Origin: Colocasia esculenta
Lineage: Eukaryota > Streptophyta > Magnoliopsida > Alismatales > Araceae
Length of the DNA stretch: 64,000 nt
Assembly (NCBI GenBank): GCA_014218235.1
Contig: CM024755.1
Coordinates: 95,088,948 to 95,152,947 of the forward strand
Reading direction: 5' to 3'
In this document: in pieces, positions 34,369 through 44,711 of the stretch
Layout of the letters: each line of letters opens with the position of its first letter
Numbering within the stretch: the stretch's first letter is position 1
Notes under the pieces: model-generated
Told to the model about the DNA's origin: nothing
Databases searched by the model: none
The model's input: the letters and a program-made list of their open reading frames with translations, nothing else
Made by a program: the position numbers and the translations under genes

Positions 34369-34612
34369 TGTTAGAATGTTGCAAACGTTACAGAAGTTAT
34401 GGCCATCAAATGTTGTAACAGAAGAGAAAATCTCTCCTCCAAATCCAGAAACGGATCGACATCTTTGGGGCGGTTACATCTTTAGGATGGAGGGGATGTG
34501 TGGAAAGTCCTATAAATAGATGGGTACTCCCATCGGAAGAGACACAACAACAAGTGTGAGCTACACATCGCCGGAGTCCCAAATCCCCTTCTCCCCTTAC
34601 CTTGTCACAACA
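34369..34612 (+). repeat. CopD 3' LTR
   Basis: 244 bp; differs from the 5' LTR at 8 positions, all in the first 125 bp, three of them clustered within 5 bp (GAGAC versus AGGAT). Confidence 0.96.
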
Positions 34613-34630
34613 ATAAGGAGGGTCGTTACA
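34613..34630 (+). repeat. GypC 3' LTR, last bases
   Basis: ATAAG (target duplication) then the LTR end GGTCGTTACA. The equivalent end of LTR-J on its minus strand reads GGTCGCTACA. Confidence 0.8.
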
Positions 34631-35870
34631 TTGATGCACAAGACTGACGGGACAGATCCTTCAACGTGATGGGATGGTTGGTCACTATTCACGTAAATGC
34701 GATGGGGTTGTACGTCGCGTTCATGTGCTAAAGAACGCGACGTCTGGCATGGTTCTTGCCTGACACGACAAAAGTGATGTGATCTTGATTGAGTTATAAA
34801 TCAACACCTAGCGGTCCTTAGATAAAACTCTGAACATGAAAGTTGTAGAGAACAAAGAGTAGGAGAGAACTATGCTTTTGGTTCGACCCAATTTGGTCTT
34901 GGGATGCATGAAACATGGTATGAACACTAGAAGCCCAAATCATGCGTGACTCTTGGAAAATGCTTAATACTTGATGAAAATTGGGGAAAACAAGTGCATA
35001 TGAAACTAGACTCGATGAACTTCAACATGGTATAGGATTTGTTCATGTTTGGCCCGAGAACAAATACCTTTGATCGATTCCTAGAAGAGTCTTTTGTAGG
35101 TTGATGCAGAACACAGGTTGGGGAAGAGAGCTCCAGTTGGGGGCGATCTCCACCTCCTATGGTGCTCAAGATATGCTACTCTTGACCCCAGCAAGTTGGT
35201 AACTCATCCCCAAGGGTTTATGATGAGTACTTATAGTTATATGGTTGTTTAGGAGTCCTAATGTGTCTAGGAAAGGGAAGCTCCGAGTTTTGGTTAATCC
35301 TTTTCCTTAATTTGAGGATTCCCATCCCAATTAGAGTGGGATAATCCTTAGGAAACTTCATACTATGGTTGGGCATGAATTTGGGTTAGTATGGAAGTCT
35401 AATTGCCTTAGACTTTGCCCTAATTGCCCTTTCTAATTTATGCCCAATTTGAGCTATGAATTTCAATGATATTTTCGTACTTGAATTTATTTATGAGCCA
35501 AAAGACATCCTTTGGTCTATTTATTTCATTGGGTTGTCAATACCCATTGTTTAGAGTCCATCCATGATCTTTATTTTATTTTTGGACCCCCTTAAGTAAA
35601 TATGATAATGATTTTCCGACTTATTCCCTAATTTGATAATCAGTCACAAAACACCTTAAACTTTGCCAATCAGATTTTCCTTTGCACAAATTTCTTTGTG
35701 GGTCATTAGGGAGTATTATTTAGCATTGAACTGTGTTTTTTGTGGAATTTTCCAATATGTTTTTTTGCATACGATAATGACACGTATGTTTTTACTATTT
35801 CTATAATATGGGGTTTAATATTTTCAATTTATTTCTAATTTTTCAATTACTAAAATTCCGAGGTGCTACA
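34631..35870 (-). repeat. LTR-E: gypsy LTR fragment, reversed
   Basis: On the minus strand it starts TGTAGCACCTCGGAATTTTA at 35870 and is homologous to LTR-G (39778 onward), for example in the AAAACATACGTG block. The far end is missing where GypC was inserted. No polypurine tract lies before its start, so it was a solo or 5' LTR placed inside the GypF LTR. It contains a perfect inverted repeat, ACGTCGCGTTC (34712-34722) and GAACGCGACGT (34733-34743), spaced 21 bp. The minus-strand frame at 34927-35169 is not a gene. Confidence 0.82.
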
Positions 35871-36836
35871 TCTGAAGAAAAACTACGCATATGAACTTAA
35901 CATCAATGTTGGTTGTTGTTTACATAGGTTAACGACAATCAACACTGTCGTTAAGATTTGTTGACGGAGGCACATAGCACCGTTAATATATATATAGATG
36001 TCCAATACTCCGTCATTTACATGAAAGAGATGATGATCGAGGTGGATGTTAAGTTCATGCGATCAGAAAACCCGAAAAACTCATATGAAATACTGGAAAT
36101 TTAACCCCTTACTACGGTCTTAATCATGGGTCTAAAAATCAATAAAAATAGTAGATATGTAGAGTCTAGGATCCTAAACCATTCCCCCATGATACTTTCC
36201 TCTAACCCTCCTCTTGGAGTATATATTAAAGAGTTGAAGACACCCGCCTTAGCAACAAGGCAGTCCCCTTCGTTAACTTCGTCCGCCCGATCTGACCTCC
36301 AGAATGACACCCTCAGTCAGAGATCCTTCTGAACACAGTCCTCCAAGTAACCACTACGCCCAGCTCGCCTCAATCTGCACGGATTGCCGCACAGTAGCCC
36401 TTCTCTCGGCCCTCTTTTCTCACTTCCAAACCACGAAAAACCTCTGCCTAAGAGCCAAATCGGGGTCTTTTAAAGGCCATCTCGATCTATTGAATAAACA
36501 TCAAATAAAATGACCGATTATTTCACTCCAGAATGGTAGCCGTAAAATCTGGCAAGTTAGGTAAACGTCGACATAGGTTGTCGTTTACTATGAGATAAAC
36601 TACATTCAATCATGTCGTTAACCTGCCTGACTAAAAAACTAAATATTTTAGTAAAATATAAATGACACAGACCTCTATCATCTATAGTAGGTAGACGACA
36701 CTCGATGTTGTCGTCTACTTTAGCAAATGACAGTGAACTGTGACGTCAAGATCATCAAAATTCACAGTCCAGCACAATTGCTGAGTAACACACATAATTA
36801 TGAAAAATAAGTAAACAAGAGATCTAGGGTACTACA
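35871..36836 (-). repeat. GypF 3' LTR, 5' part
   Basis: Starts TGTAGTACCCTAG on the minus strand, right after the polypurine tract. It is interrupted by LTR-E at 35870. It holds three inverted-repeat hairpins built on TGTCGT: 35928/35946, 36561/36579 and 36691/36709, each with an arm offset of 18 bp. The perfect one pairs GTAGACGACA with TGTCGTCTAC. Confidence 0.82.
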
Positions 36837-36850
36837 CCCTCTCCCCCTTA
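36837..36850 (-). other. GypF polypurine tract
   Basis: The minus strand reads TAAGGGGGAGAGGG just before the LTR start. Confidence 0.85.
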
Positions 36851-36859
36851 AAATAATCT

Positions 36860-38390
36860 TCATCCTCGAAGATTGAATTAAGATACTTACCAAACAATGA
36901 TGTGTATTCCTTCTTCATCACATCTTCTAGTTCCCATGTTGCCTCTTCTCGCAAGAAATTTCTCAACAATACCTCCACAATGGGAATAGACGTAGATCTT
37001 AACTCTTGAACCTTCTAATCTAGAATCTCTGTCGGCTGCTCTTCGAAGGATAAATCTGGTTGAAACTGCACTAGTTCAAAGCTGATCACATGCACTAGAT
37101 CACAAACATACTTCCAACATGGATACATGAAAAACTGGGTGCACTCCTGCCAAGGACAGTGGCAAAGCTAACCAATATGCCACATTCCTCATCTTCTTCA
37201 AAACTTCAAAAGGACCAATAAATCTAGGATTTAGCTTGCCTCGTTTCCCAAATCTCACCACACCCTTGGTCGGTGAAACCTTGAGAAAAATATGATTTCC
37301 CATTTCAAAAGCCAAATCTTTCCTTCTCGTGTCTGCATAGCTCTGTTGATGATCTTGCACTGCCTTCAACCTCTGTACAATCATCTGGATCTTCGTTGAA
37401 GTCTCTTGCACCAATTCTAGCCCAAAAAGATGTCGATCTCCTGACTCCTTCCAACATAATGGGGATCTACACGACCTACCATACAAAGCCTCGAACGGCG
37501 CCATGCCTATACTCAAATGGAAACAATTATTATAAGCAAATTCGACAGGAGCTAGGTACCATTCCCAATCACCTCTCCAGTCAAGAACACAAGCCCTGAG
37601 CATATCCTCCAATGTCTGAATAGTCCTCTCGGACTGTCCATCCATTTGTGGATGAAATGCTGAACTCAGCTTCAACTGACTGCTAAAAGCTTGCTCCAAA
37701 CCTTGCCAAAATTGAGATGTAAACCTCGGGTCATGATCTGAGATGATCAACTTCGGAATACCATGCAAATTCACAATATTATCAATGCACAACCTGGTCA
37801 AACTCTCTACGGACTGCTTCTTCTTCATGGCTAGGAAGTGAGCACTCTTCGAAAATCTATCAACAATCACCCAGATAGAGTCGTTCCCTCTAACCGATCT
37901 AGGTAAATTAGTCACAAAATCCATCATGATCTGCTCCCAATTCCACTAAGGAATATCCAACTTCTGCATCAATCTTGAAGGCCTCTGATGCTCTGCCTTT
38001 ACTTGCTGACATATTAAACATTGTGCCACGAAATCTACAACCTCCTGCTTCATGCCGGACCACCAAAATGAATGCTTCAGATCTTGGTACATCTTCCCGC
38101 TGCCTGGGTGAATAGAGAACTAAGGTTGGTGAGCTTCCTCCAAGATTTCGCTCCTCAGAACCACATCATTATACTCGATGATTCAGGTGAATAATGCCAT
38201 CTTCATCCCTCATAATGCATGACTTCCCTACCAATTCTTGCAATAGAGGATCATCCTTTTGCAAGGCAAGGACCCTATCATGCACAATAGATCTAATGGT
38301 CAACTGAGGCCATGAACATGCGACACAATTGTGGCTCCAAAATGGCCAAAGAACTAGTTGCATCCTTAATCATCTTCCACTCTTGATACA
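36860..38390 (-). pseudogene. pol: GypF integrase and chromodomain-like tail, broken
   Basis: The core is open over 275 codons (37100-37927): first Asp in MMDFVTNLP, second in SDHDPRF, Glu in GQSERT, so DD35E is complete. A stop lies just upstream near 37950. The zinc-binding region is readable in pieces at 37960-38130. A frameshift near 37110 separates the tail; further down the minus strand a segment with EEATWELEDVMKKEY is the chromodomain-like end, with its Trp intact. The RNase H-integrase linker is degraded at 38130-38390. Confidence 0.88.
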
Positions 38391-39777
38391 ACATCTATCT
38401 CTTCCAGCTTAAAGTATCTGCCACCACATTAGCTTTGTCGGGATGGTAGGTAAGCTCAAAGTCATAGTCCTTCAAGAATTTGATCCACCTTTGTTGCCTT
38501 AAGTTCAACTCCTTCTAGGAAAATAGATACTTTACACTCTAATGGTCTAAGAATATCTCAAAATCGCACACCATAAGGATAGTGCCTCCAAATCTTCAAA
38601 GCATAGACCACCGCTGCAAGTTCCAAATCATGAGTTGGATACTTACGTTCATACTGCTTGAGTTGTTGAGGAGCATACACTACTACCATCCCACACTGCA
38701 TCAAAACACTCCTTTTCTCGTTAGCCTTGTCAATGTAGCCGCAATAGAAGAAAACCCCTCAATAAATCGTCGATAGTAACATACCAAACCAAGAAAGCTC
38801 CTAATCTCGGCAGATGATCTAGGTGATTCCCAATCAAGGACTGCTTCCACCTTCACAGGATCCACAGAAACTCCATCTCCCGATATAACATGCCCCAAGA
38901 AATGTACCTCCTTCATCCAGAAGTTGCACTTACTGAATTTGGCATACAATTTGTGCTCCCTCAAGACTCCAAGTACAATCCTTAGATGCTCTCTATGAGA
39001 CTCCTCGTTAGGTGAGTAGATCAACACATCATCAATGAAAATCACAACAAATGAATCAAGATATTGCCAGAAAACCCTGTTCACCAGGTCCATGAAAATA
39101 GCTGGAGCATTCATCAAACCTAAGTGTAAGACCAGAAATTCATAATGGCCATATCTCGTCCTAAAAGCTGTTGAAGAAGAATCCTTAGGCTTGATCCAGA
39201 GTTGATGATAGCCAGAACAAAGATCAATCGTAGAAAACACAGAAGCTCCTTGCAACTGATCAAACCAATCGTCAATACGTGGCAATAGATACTTATTCTT
39301 AATGGTCACCTGATTCAGCTTGCGATAGTTAGTGCACAGCCTCATAGATCCATCATTCTTCTTCATGAAAATAACAGGCGCTCCCCAAGGTGACACTCTT
39401 GATGGAATAAAACCTTTATCTAGCAATTCCTGAAGTTGTCTCCATAATTCAGCCAATTTTGCCGGTGCCATACAGTAAGGAGCAATCGATATAGGTGAAG
39501 TACTAGGCACCAACTCAATTCTAAACTCAATCTTTCTATCAGCTGGTAAACTAGACAAGTCCACTGGAAATACATCACTGAAGTCCTGAACAATCTCAAT
39601 ATCTTCTACAATCGGTGTGTTCTACGAGTCAGCAGAAATCACGACACTAGCAAGAAAACCCCTACAACCTTGGTTCAACATCTGAATTGCCTTCAAAGCT
39701 TTGACCACAAACTTACCTTCCATATTCTTGGGTAACGGATGCGAATATTCATCATCACCAGGAATGCAGAAGATGAT
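38391..39777 (-). pseudogene. pol: GypF reverse transcriptase and RNase H, broken
   Basis: Open from 39564 down to 38701 (287 codons): APYCMAPAKLAEL, VSPWGAPVIF, DLCSGYHQLW, then FIDDVLIYS near 39035 and the intact KCNFWMKEVHFLGHV. In this copy the Trp codon (38917-38919) is TGG, unlike the other three gypsy copies. RNase H is fragmented at 38391-38700 (pieces of the DHKSL and ADALSR regions). Above 39564 the protease-RT linker (IEDIEIVQDFSDVF) is readable to the cut at 39777. Confidence 0.9.
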
Positions 39778-40502
39778 TGTAGCACCCTAGAAATTCAGTA
39801 ATTTAAAAAAACTAGAAATAAATTGACAATGCTAAATTCAATATTATAAAAATAGTAAAAACATACGTGCTATTATCGTTTGTACGAAAGCACATTGAAA
39901 AATTCCATAAAAATCATAATTCAACCCTAAATAATACTCCCTAATGACCCACAATGAAATTCTTGCAAAAGAAAACCCGATTAGCCAAGCTAAAGGCATT
40001 TTACGATTGATTATCGTAGTTAAGAAATAAATCGAAAAATCATTATCACATGTACTTAATGGAGTCAAAAAATATAATAAAATTAGAGGTAGACTCCTAA
40101 CAATGTATGTTTATAGCCCATCATAGGATTTGGACCAATGGACAACTTATGGCCCATGAATAAATTCAAGTATGAAAATATCAAGGAAAGTCGCAGCTCC
40201 AATTGGGCATAAATTGGAAAGGGTAATTAGGACAAAATCTAAGACAATTGGACTCCCATTTAACCTAAATTCATGCCTAACCATGTTAGGATGTTTCCTA
40301 AAGACTTTACTATTCCAATTGGGAGGAGAATCCTCAAATCTTGGAAGGTATCAAGCTAAAATCGCAACCCCTTTCCCTAGTTACATTAGGAATTGAATTA
40401 ACCCTAGATCTATAAATAATCATCTTAATCCCTGTGGGGATGAGTTACCATCAAGTTGGGGTCGTGAGAGGTCAAGCTAGGGCACCAGAGGAGGAGGGGA
40501 TT
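39778..40502 (+). repeat. LTR-G: gypsy LTR fragment, forward
   Basis: Starts TGTAGCACCCTAGAAATTCA and is homologous to LTR-E in the opposite orientation. It ends where CopH was inserted; the rest would lie beyond the window. The 5 bp before it (ATGAT) differ from the 5 bp beside LTR-E (TCTGA), so the two are separate insertions. Nothing coding is visible. Confidence 0.82.
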
Positions 40503-40837
40503 TGTTGGATCGAGATGGAGCTTTAGATGTCCTAGAGGGGGTAAATAAGACTTCTTGCACTTTCAAAACTATATGAAAATAGATAACACTAGATAATATT
40601 GTTAGTACTTAGTGTAGTGTGTGTGAAACATGTGAAAGGCGTGGCGGAAACAATAACACAAAGTGCACAGAGATTTATCCTGGTTCGGACCTCCTATCAA
40701 TCAGGAGTCCTACATCCAGTCCCCAAGAACCCCTTGGGATTTTCACTAACTGCCAAGAACACTCGGCCTTCTCTCAACCTGAGAGGTAATACAACCCACT
40801 TGCTCCTAAGCAAGTCTTCCCTTCACAGAGGGGTATT

Positions 40838-42363
40838 TTTTTTTTAAGTTGATATGACACAGGAGTAAACCTCCCATGTCAAAATCTGGTGTTTTTAGAT
40901 TTTATATAGAGGTGAGAGCATATGAAAGTAAAGGAGTACATAGCACCGGGGCACTAGCTAAAGACCCTTACGCAGAATGGTCTAAAGTACATCGTGCATC
41001 CGTCAAAGCAAACCAGAAAACAAGGGGCAGATTACATAATGCATCCGTCCGAGAAATCTGCATATTCCCCGTCGGAGTCCATAGTGAGAACCGTGGTGCT
41101 ACGGGTCCGGCCTGCCCAAGCATTGTGCATTGTTTGCAGATCCTCATTGTCCGTGTCGGAGCTTGTCTCGATGTCGGGGGAGCTTATGGTGTTGTGCTGC
41201 ACGGGAAGGCAGATCACATGTCTGCCCGCAGCCCCTTTGACTCCCGGGTGGGGGGGAGCTGCAATCAAGGTCGGCGGGGGTGGTGGGCTTGCTGTGCTCA
41301 TGTGAATCCCACATTTCTTAGTTTTCTTCCGTAGTGCTTCAGCAAAAGATAAGCGAGGAGCTGATGGCGATGCCGAGGCTTCCACCCCGGACGGGGTGGC
41401 GATAAGTGCAGCAACTTTGACATTGGGGGTGGAAGGTGCAACCTCCGTTGAGGAGGTTTGCTGATCAGCCGATTGGAGGGTTGTCCATGGGGGGGCCGCG
41501 GCATTCAGAATTGAAGTTGATATGGTTTTGACTTTGGGTGAAAATGGGGCTGCATGTTGTTCCTGGGTAGATGCCTTTGAAGTAGCGCATGCAGGGGTGG
41601 ATGGGAGGGCCGCCCCATGCAGTGCAGTTCTGCATAATTCGCTGGGGGGAGGTGCATCATTGAGTGGTGCAGCAGTGGACATGGCCACATGGAGGAGCTC
41701 ATTCTCTGCACATTTCACTTGACCTGCTGTGTGAGGCGTTCCATCGAACACCTGAGATGCTGCAGCTAAGGGAGAAGAGAGGACAGTACTAACCGCCCTT
41801 GTCTTGTTTGGTTCACCCCTTATAGGACTGGCGATGTTTGCTGCAATCACTGGATGTTGTTGATTCGCTGAACCCGCGCTGTTGGCTAAGGGGCACTCAT
41901 TCATCTTGCCATCAGTCCCAAGAGAGTCCCCTTTAGAGCTGCCATCCTTGGCATGAACCTGTGGAGAACTGGTTTCCAGATTCGCCCCTTGTTGCTGAAA
42001 GGGCATTCCATCGAACACCTCCCGAGCAGATTTGGTTGTTGCATCCACTTCCTTACCATGTTGTTCAGATGCATCGTGGGACGGTTTCCTGACAGATTTG
42101 ACGACCTTCCATGTTGGTTTAGGTTCAGATTGACGAACATTGGGCACTGCCTTCATGGTTTTCTGGTTGGCATCCGGATGCCCTTCGTCTCCACCACGGA
42201 AGGTGGATCCTTTCTTGCAATTAGGCATGAGATGACCGAGACGTTTACATGCAGAGCAGAATTTAGGAGGGTCCAGGTATGCGACTGGTTGCCAATAACC
42301 ATCTGTGCCAATGCCAACCCAGATCCGGTCCGGCAATTTCCTTCAGACATCCAGCTGAAATTT
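40838..42363 (-). mobile_element. LINE-type retroposed insertion in CopH LTR
   Basis: Flanked by a perfect 18-bp direct repeat, CCTTCACAGAGGGGTATT (40820-40837 and 42364-42381), which is present once in the uninterrupted LTR. The minus-strand 3' end is a short A tail (run of ten T, 40836-40845, on the plus strand). Long target duplication plus A tail is the mark of L1-type target-primed insertion. The inside holds a 5'-truncated ORF1-like frame and a 3' flank of about 190 bp, but no ORF2. Confidence 0.9.
41032..42336 (-). CDS. LINE ORF1-like zinc-knuckle protein, 5'-truncated
   Basis: 434 codons open without a stop, remarkable in this window. The first codon is TTG and a TGA lies seven codons before the insertion edge, so there is no real start: this is the C-terminal part of a longer protein. 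Residues 1-15 (PDRIWVGIG, then YWQPVAY) and the zinc knuckle CSACKRLGHLMPNC (Cys27, Cys30, His35, Cys40) match the DUF4283/zf-CCHC_4 proteins that serve as ORF1 of plant L1 elements. The remaining 380 residues are Pro/Ala/Ser/Thr-rich low-complexity sequence, with a SFAEALRKK motif near residue 335 and an acidic end (MDSDGEYADFSDG). ORF1 proteins bind LINE RNA. A retroposed cellular transcript of this family is the alternative. Confidence 0.8.
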   Translation of the reverse strand: MPDRIWVGIGTDGYWQPVAYLDPPKFCSACKRLGHLMPNCKKGSTFRGGDEGHPDANQKTMKAVPNVRQSEPKPTWKVVKSVRKPSHDASEQHGKEVDATTKSAREVFDGMPFQQQGANLETSSPQVHAKDGSSKGDSLGTDGKMNECPLANSAGSANQQHPVIAANIASPIRGEPNKTRAVSTVLSSPLAAASQVFDGTPHTAGQVKCAENELLHVAMSTAAPLNDAPPPSELCRTALHGAALPSTPACATSKASTQEQHAAPFSPKVKTISTSILNAAAPPWTTLQSADQQTSSTEVAPSTPNVKVAALIATPSGVEASASPSAPRLSFAEALRKKTKKCGIHMSTASPPPPPTLIAAPPHPGVKGAAGRHVICLPVQHNTISSPDIETSSDTDNEDLQTMHNAWAGRTRSTTVLTMDSDGEYADFSDGCIM

Positions 42364-42769
42364 CCTTCACAGAGGGGTATTACAATCACCTACCAATGTA
42401 GGTCTTCCCTTTATAGAGGGCACAATAGGGAACAAACCCCTGCTGGTTACAACATAGAGATGAACATAGTGTGTTTGCTCAGAAGAATGAGCAAACACAG
42501 AAGATCAGAAAGAGATTACAAATGAGATTGAAAGCTCTAACTCTTTCTGACGTAAAGAGGGTTGACTGAGATGAAAATATAGAACAACAAAAAGCCACCC
42601 AAGAACACTTGAAAGCAGGAAAGCAGGACATCGAAGCTTGAATCAGCTGGCTGTCTTCAGATCTTGTGTGCTCTTCTCTTTTCTGTGTAAAGACTTCTCT
42701 CTTTGTGTAGTTGTATGCACTCACATATGTCTCTCTAACTGTATGTGTATATTTCTTTCAAACTTCAGC

Positions 42770-42781
42770 TTTATATATATA
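42770..42781 (-). promoter_or_regulatory. TATA box of CopH 3' LTR
   Basis: The minus strand reads TATATATATAAAG, about 1.4 kb into the LTR; motif match only. Confidence 0.55.
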
Positions 42782-43508
42782 CTTCATTCTTTAGTTTCCC
42801 ATTTGAACGCAATTGTTTGAAAATAGCCGTTTGAAAGTGAACGTTGGGTCTTGAGACTTGGAGACTACTAAGATAAGATCACCAAAGAGCTAGTCTTCTG
42901 TCTTTTGAGTCTCAACGGCTTCAGGCTATAGAGATAGCTGCATGGCTCTTCTTTAGATATCTTTTTCCCGAATTTCTACAAACACCATACCATGTCTTTT
43001 CCTTTTCTCGGGGTTAGTCTTGAGAGATATATAATAATGTAAGAAGGTAAGGGACAAGTAGTTTCTAACAGCTATCTATCAGTTGCAGACGGACAATCTG
43101 TCCTTTGAACAATACAGAGTTAGGTAAGCATTCAAGAGGAACGAATACCTACTTGGCGCATAGTACAGCTGCAAAGGGAACCTTTTCATGAAAATCTGGG
43201 AACTGGATATTCTGAAGTATGCTAACATATGTCTTTGAAAGACACATAGCATTCTAAAAAGATAAACTATGAAACTGATATTTGGAAATGACATGAAGCA
43301 TTAAACAGAAGAATAGAGAAGTACAAAGGACATTGGATAAAATATCGTACAGATAACAACGAGAATGACACAGTGTACATCATGTGCTCATCTATAGTCC
43401 GTTGAATAATTTCACAAGGATTAAAACATTAATTGCACTAATAATACATTAATGATTTTTACAAATGTAACAAGTACTTAAAAAAACATCTAAGTATGGA
43501 TGATCACG

Positions 43509-43925
43509 GAAGCTGATATTATACTTTAACTTTCAAAGAGTCGGAGTACTACTCCAGTAGTCCAAAAGATGATATCATACTTTGACTTTCTAGGAGTCGG
43601 AGTGCTTCTCTAGTAGTAAATGATAAGAAAGACTTCGACTATATTGAAGTCGGAGTATGTATCATGCTTCAACTATGGATAGACTTCGACTGTAGAGAAG
43701 TTGGAGTAGAATCAACATCAAACGATATTAGACTTCGACTTATCAAGAGTCATTAGTTTGTTCATTAATCGGTATCTAACTTCTATTGTTTGAGAGTCGG
43801 AGTAGGACAAGTTGACTTTGACTTCTTGAGAGTCGGAGTGATGCCAGTTGTTCAACAATCGATAGCCCACTTCGATTTCTCAGGCATCATAGTGGTACAC
43901 TTCGACTTCTTTGGAGTCGAAGTCA
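43509..43925 (-). repeat. Array of short dyads in CopH U3
   Basis: About nine modules, each an inverted repeat of ACTTCGACT and AGTCGGAGT (or AGTCGAAGT) with a 6-10 bp loop; the cleanest is 43899-43923. Order and loops vary. The modules lie between the LTR start and the TATA box. Similar ACTTCGACTT...AAGTCGAAG sequence recurs near 61480-61507, outside the LTR. Confidence 0.8.
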
Positions 43926-43988
43926 GTATGATATATATGTATTTATACATTATGTACTTAGAAAATTTTCTTAATGAAAGTTGACAGT

Positions 43989-44019
43989 GTGTCGACACTT
44001 AGGCTTAGTGTGTCGACAC
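43989..44019. promoter_or_regulatory. TGTCGACA pair in CopH U3
   Basis: GTGTCGACAC at 43989-43998 and 44010-44019: two perfect 10-bp palindromes spaced 21 bp, as in GypI, with a different spacer. 175-205 bp from the LTR start. Confidence 0.8.
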
Positions 44020-44194
44020 CAATAAGTTGAAAAGATTATATAGTATAATACATGTATGCCTTTACTTTAACAAATTATTTTTCATACAAAATAAAGTGTG
44101 GTATAATTAAATAAATTTGTTTAGGAGATAACTTAAAGATTTTGTCATAAGAAAAAACAATAGTCAAGCATTTGCATGAAATAAATGCACAACA

Positions 44195-44210
44195 ATTCCC
44201 CCCCTTTTTG
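44195..44210 (-). other. CopH polypurine tract
   Basis: The minus strand reads CAAAAAGGGGGGGAAT just before TGTTGTGC; preceded by a TTTTTGTCATTAA sequence as in CopB. Confidence 0.88.
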
Positions 44211-44425
44211 TTAATGACAAAAAGAATCTTTTATATAGATAGTGCAAACAAAGTTGTGTTTAACCAACATTTTGTGTTTGTTTGTTGTTTTCCTATCTGT
44301 TCTATATATCTTTTCTCTTCTCCCCTTTTGTGGCATTAACAGAAAGGATATAAAAAGAGAGAAAGAGGAAGAAATAAGGAGGAAAAATATATATTAATGA
44401 CTGATTTCAAGCATTTGTACAAAGT

Positions 44426-44711
44426 TCAAGAAGATTGTGGTGGATAGAGAGAAGGTGGGACTAGAGCAAATAAAGGTTGAAGAAAATCCCACAGCTTCTT
44501 CTCATTTTCAGGGAATACATGGGAAATTTTAAAAATGTCCATATTATAGGAGGGTCCTATAGAGGGAAGTTTCCTATAGGACCTAAGATGATGGTGGTGA
44601 TACCAAGAAATTCTCCTTTGAAAGGCATCACCAAGCAGAGTTTGCCTAAGGGGAATGAACTTCCTACTAGCAGCAATATGTAAAAAATCATGAACTGTGA
44701 TGTTCCACTGA
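44426..44711 (-). pseudogene. CopH accessory reading frame, distal part
   Basis: An open stretch of about 94 codons ending at a stop near 44426 on the minus strand, directly next to the GypI target duplication ACTGA. It continues the coding region found at 58335 on the other side of GypI. It contains an HHHH run and a KFIPLRQTLLGDAFQRR motif, then a Pro/Ser-rich end. I do not recognise the family. The first codons shown by a simple ORF search lie in GypI and are not part of it. Confidence 0.55.

Larger units (their letters stand above)
28684..34612 (+). mobile_element. CopD: nearly intact Ty1/copia retrotransposon inserted in GypC LTR
   Basis: Two 244-bp LTRs (28684-28927 and 34369-34612) begin TGTTAGAA and end CACAACA, with the 5-bp duplication ATAAG on both sides (28679-28683 and 34613-34617). 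I count 8 differences between the LTRs (3.3%), so it is fairly young. The primer site, a long leader, a single gag-pol frame (30261-34241) and a polypurine tract are all in place. The polyprotein has three stops and no frameshift. Length is 5929 bp. I do not assign it to a named copia lineage with confidence. Confidence 0.96.
22857..34630 (+). mobile_element. GypC: 5'-truncated Ty3/gypsy (Tekay/Del-like) retrotransposon
   Basis: Starts abruptly inside pol, at the protease-RT linker, directly after the CACTA end. RT, RNase H, integrase, chromodomain-like tail, polypurine tract and 3' LTR follow. The 5' LTR, gag and protease are missing. The 3' LTR is interrupted by CopD. Its LTR matches solo LTR-J at 46633-49901, for example in the block around 27690-27800. 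Confidence 0.9.
35871..39777 (-). mobile_element. GypF: truncated Ty3/gypsy (Tekay/Del-like), reversed
   Basis: Minus-strand element with part of its 3' LTR (35871-36836), a polypurine tract (36837-36850), chromodomain-like tail, integrase, RNase H and RT up to the protease-RT linker. Gag, protease and 5' LTR are absent; the sequence is cut by LTR-G at 39778. Protein motifs are closest to GypC. Confidence 0.9.
40503..44194 (-). repeat. CopH 3' LTR (with LINE insertion)
   Basis: On the minus strand it begins TGTTGTGCATTT after the polypurine tract and ends CGATCCAACA. Without the LINE and one copy of its duplication the LTR is about 2.15 kb. The 40530-40760 part matches LTR-S. It includes one TGTCGACA pair (43989-44019), a dyad array (43509-43925) and a TATA box at 42770-42781. 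Confidence 0.9.

Noticed and set aside
41522..41722. Plus-strand reading frames over the LINE insertion (40876-41334, 41522-41722, 41953-42525)
   Set aside because: They are antisense shadows of the zinc-knuckle frame in low-complexity sequence.
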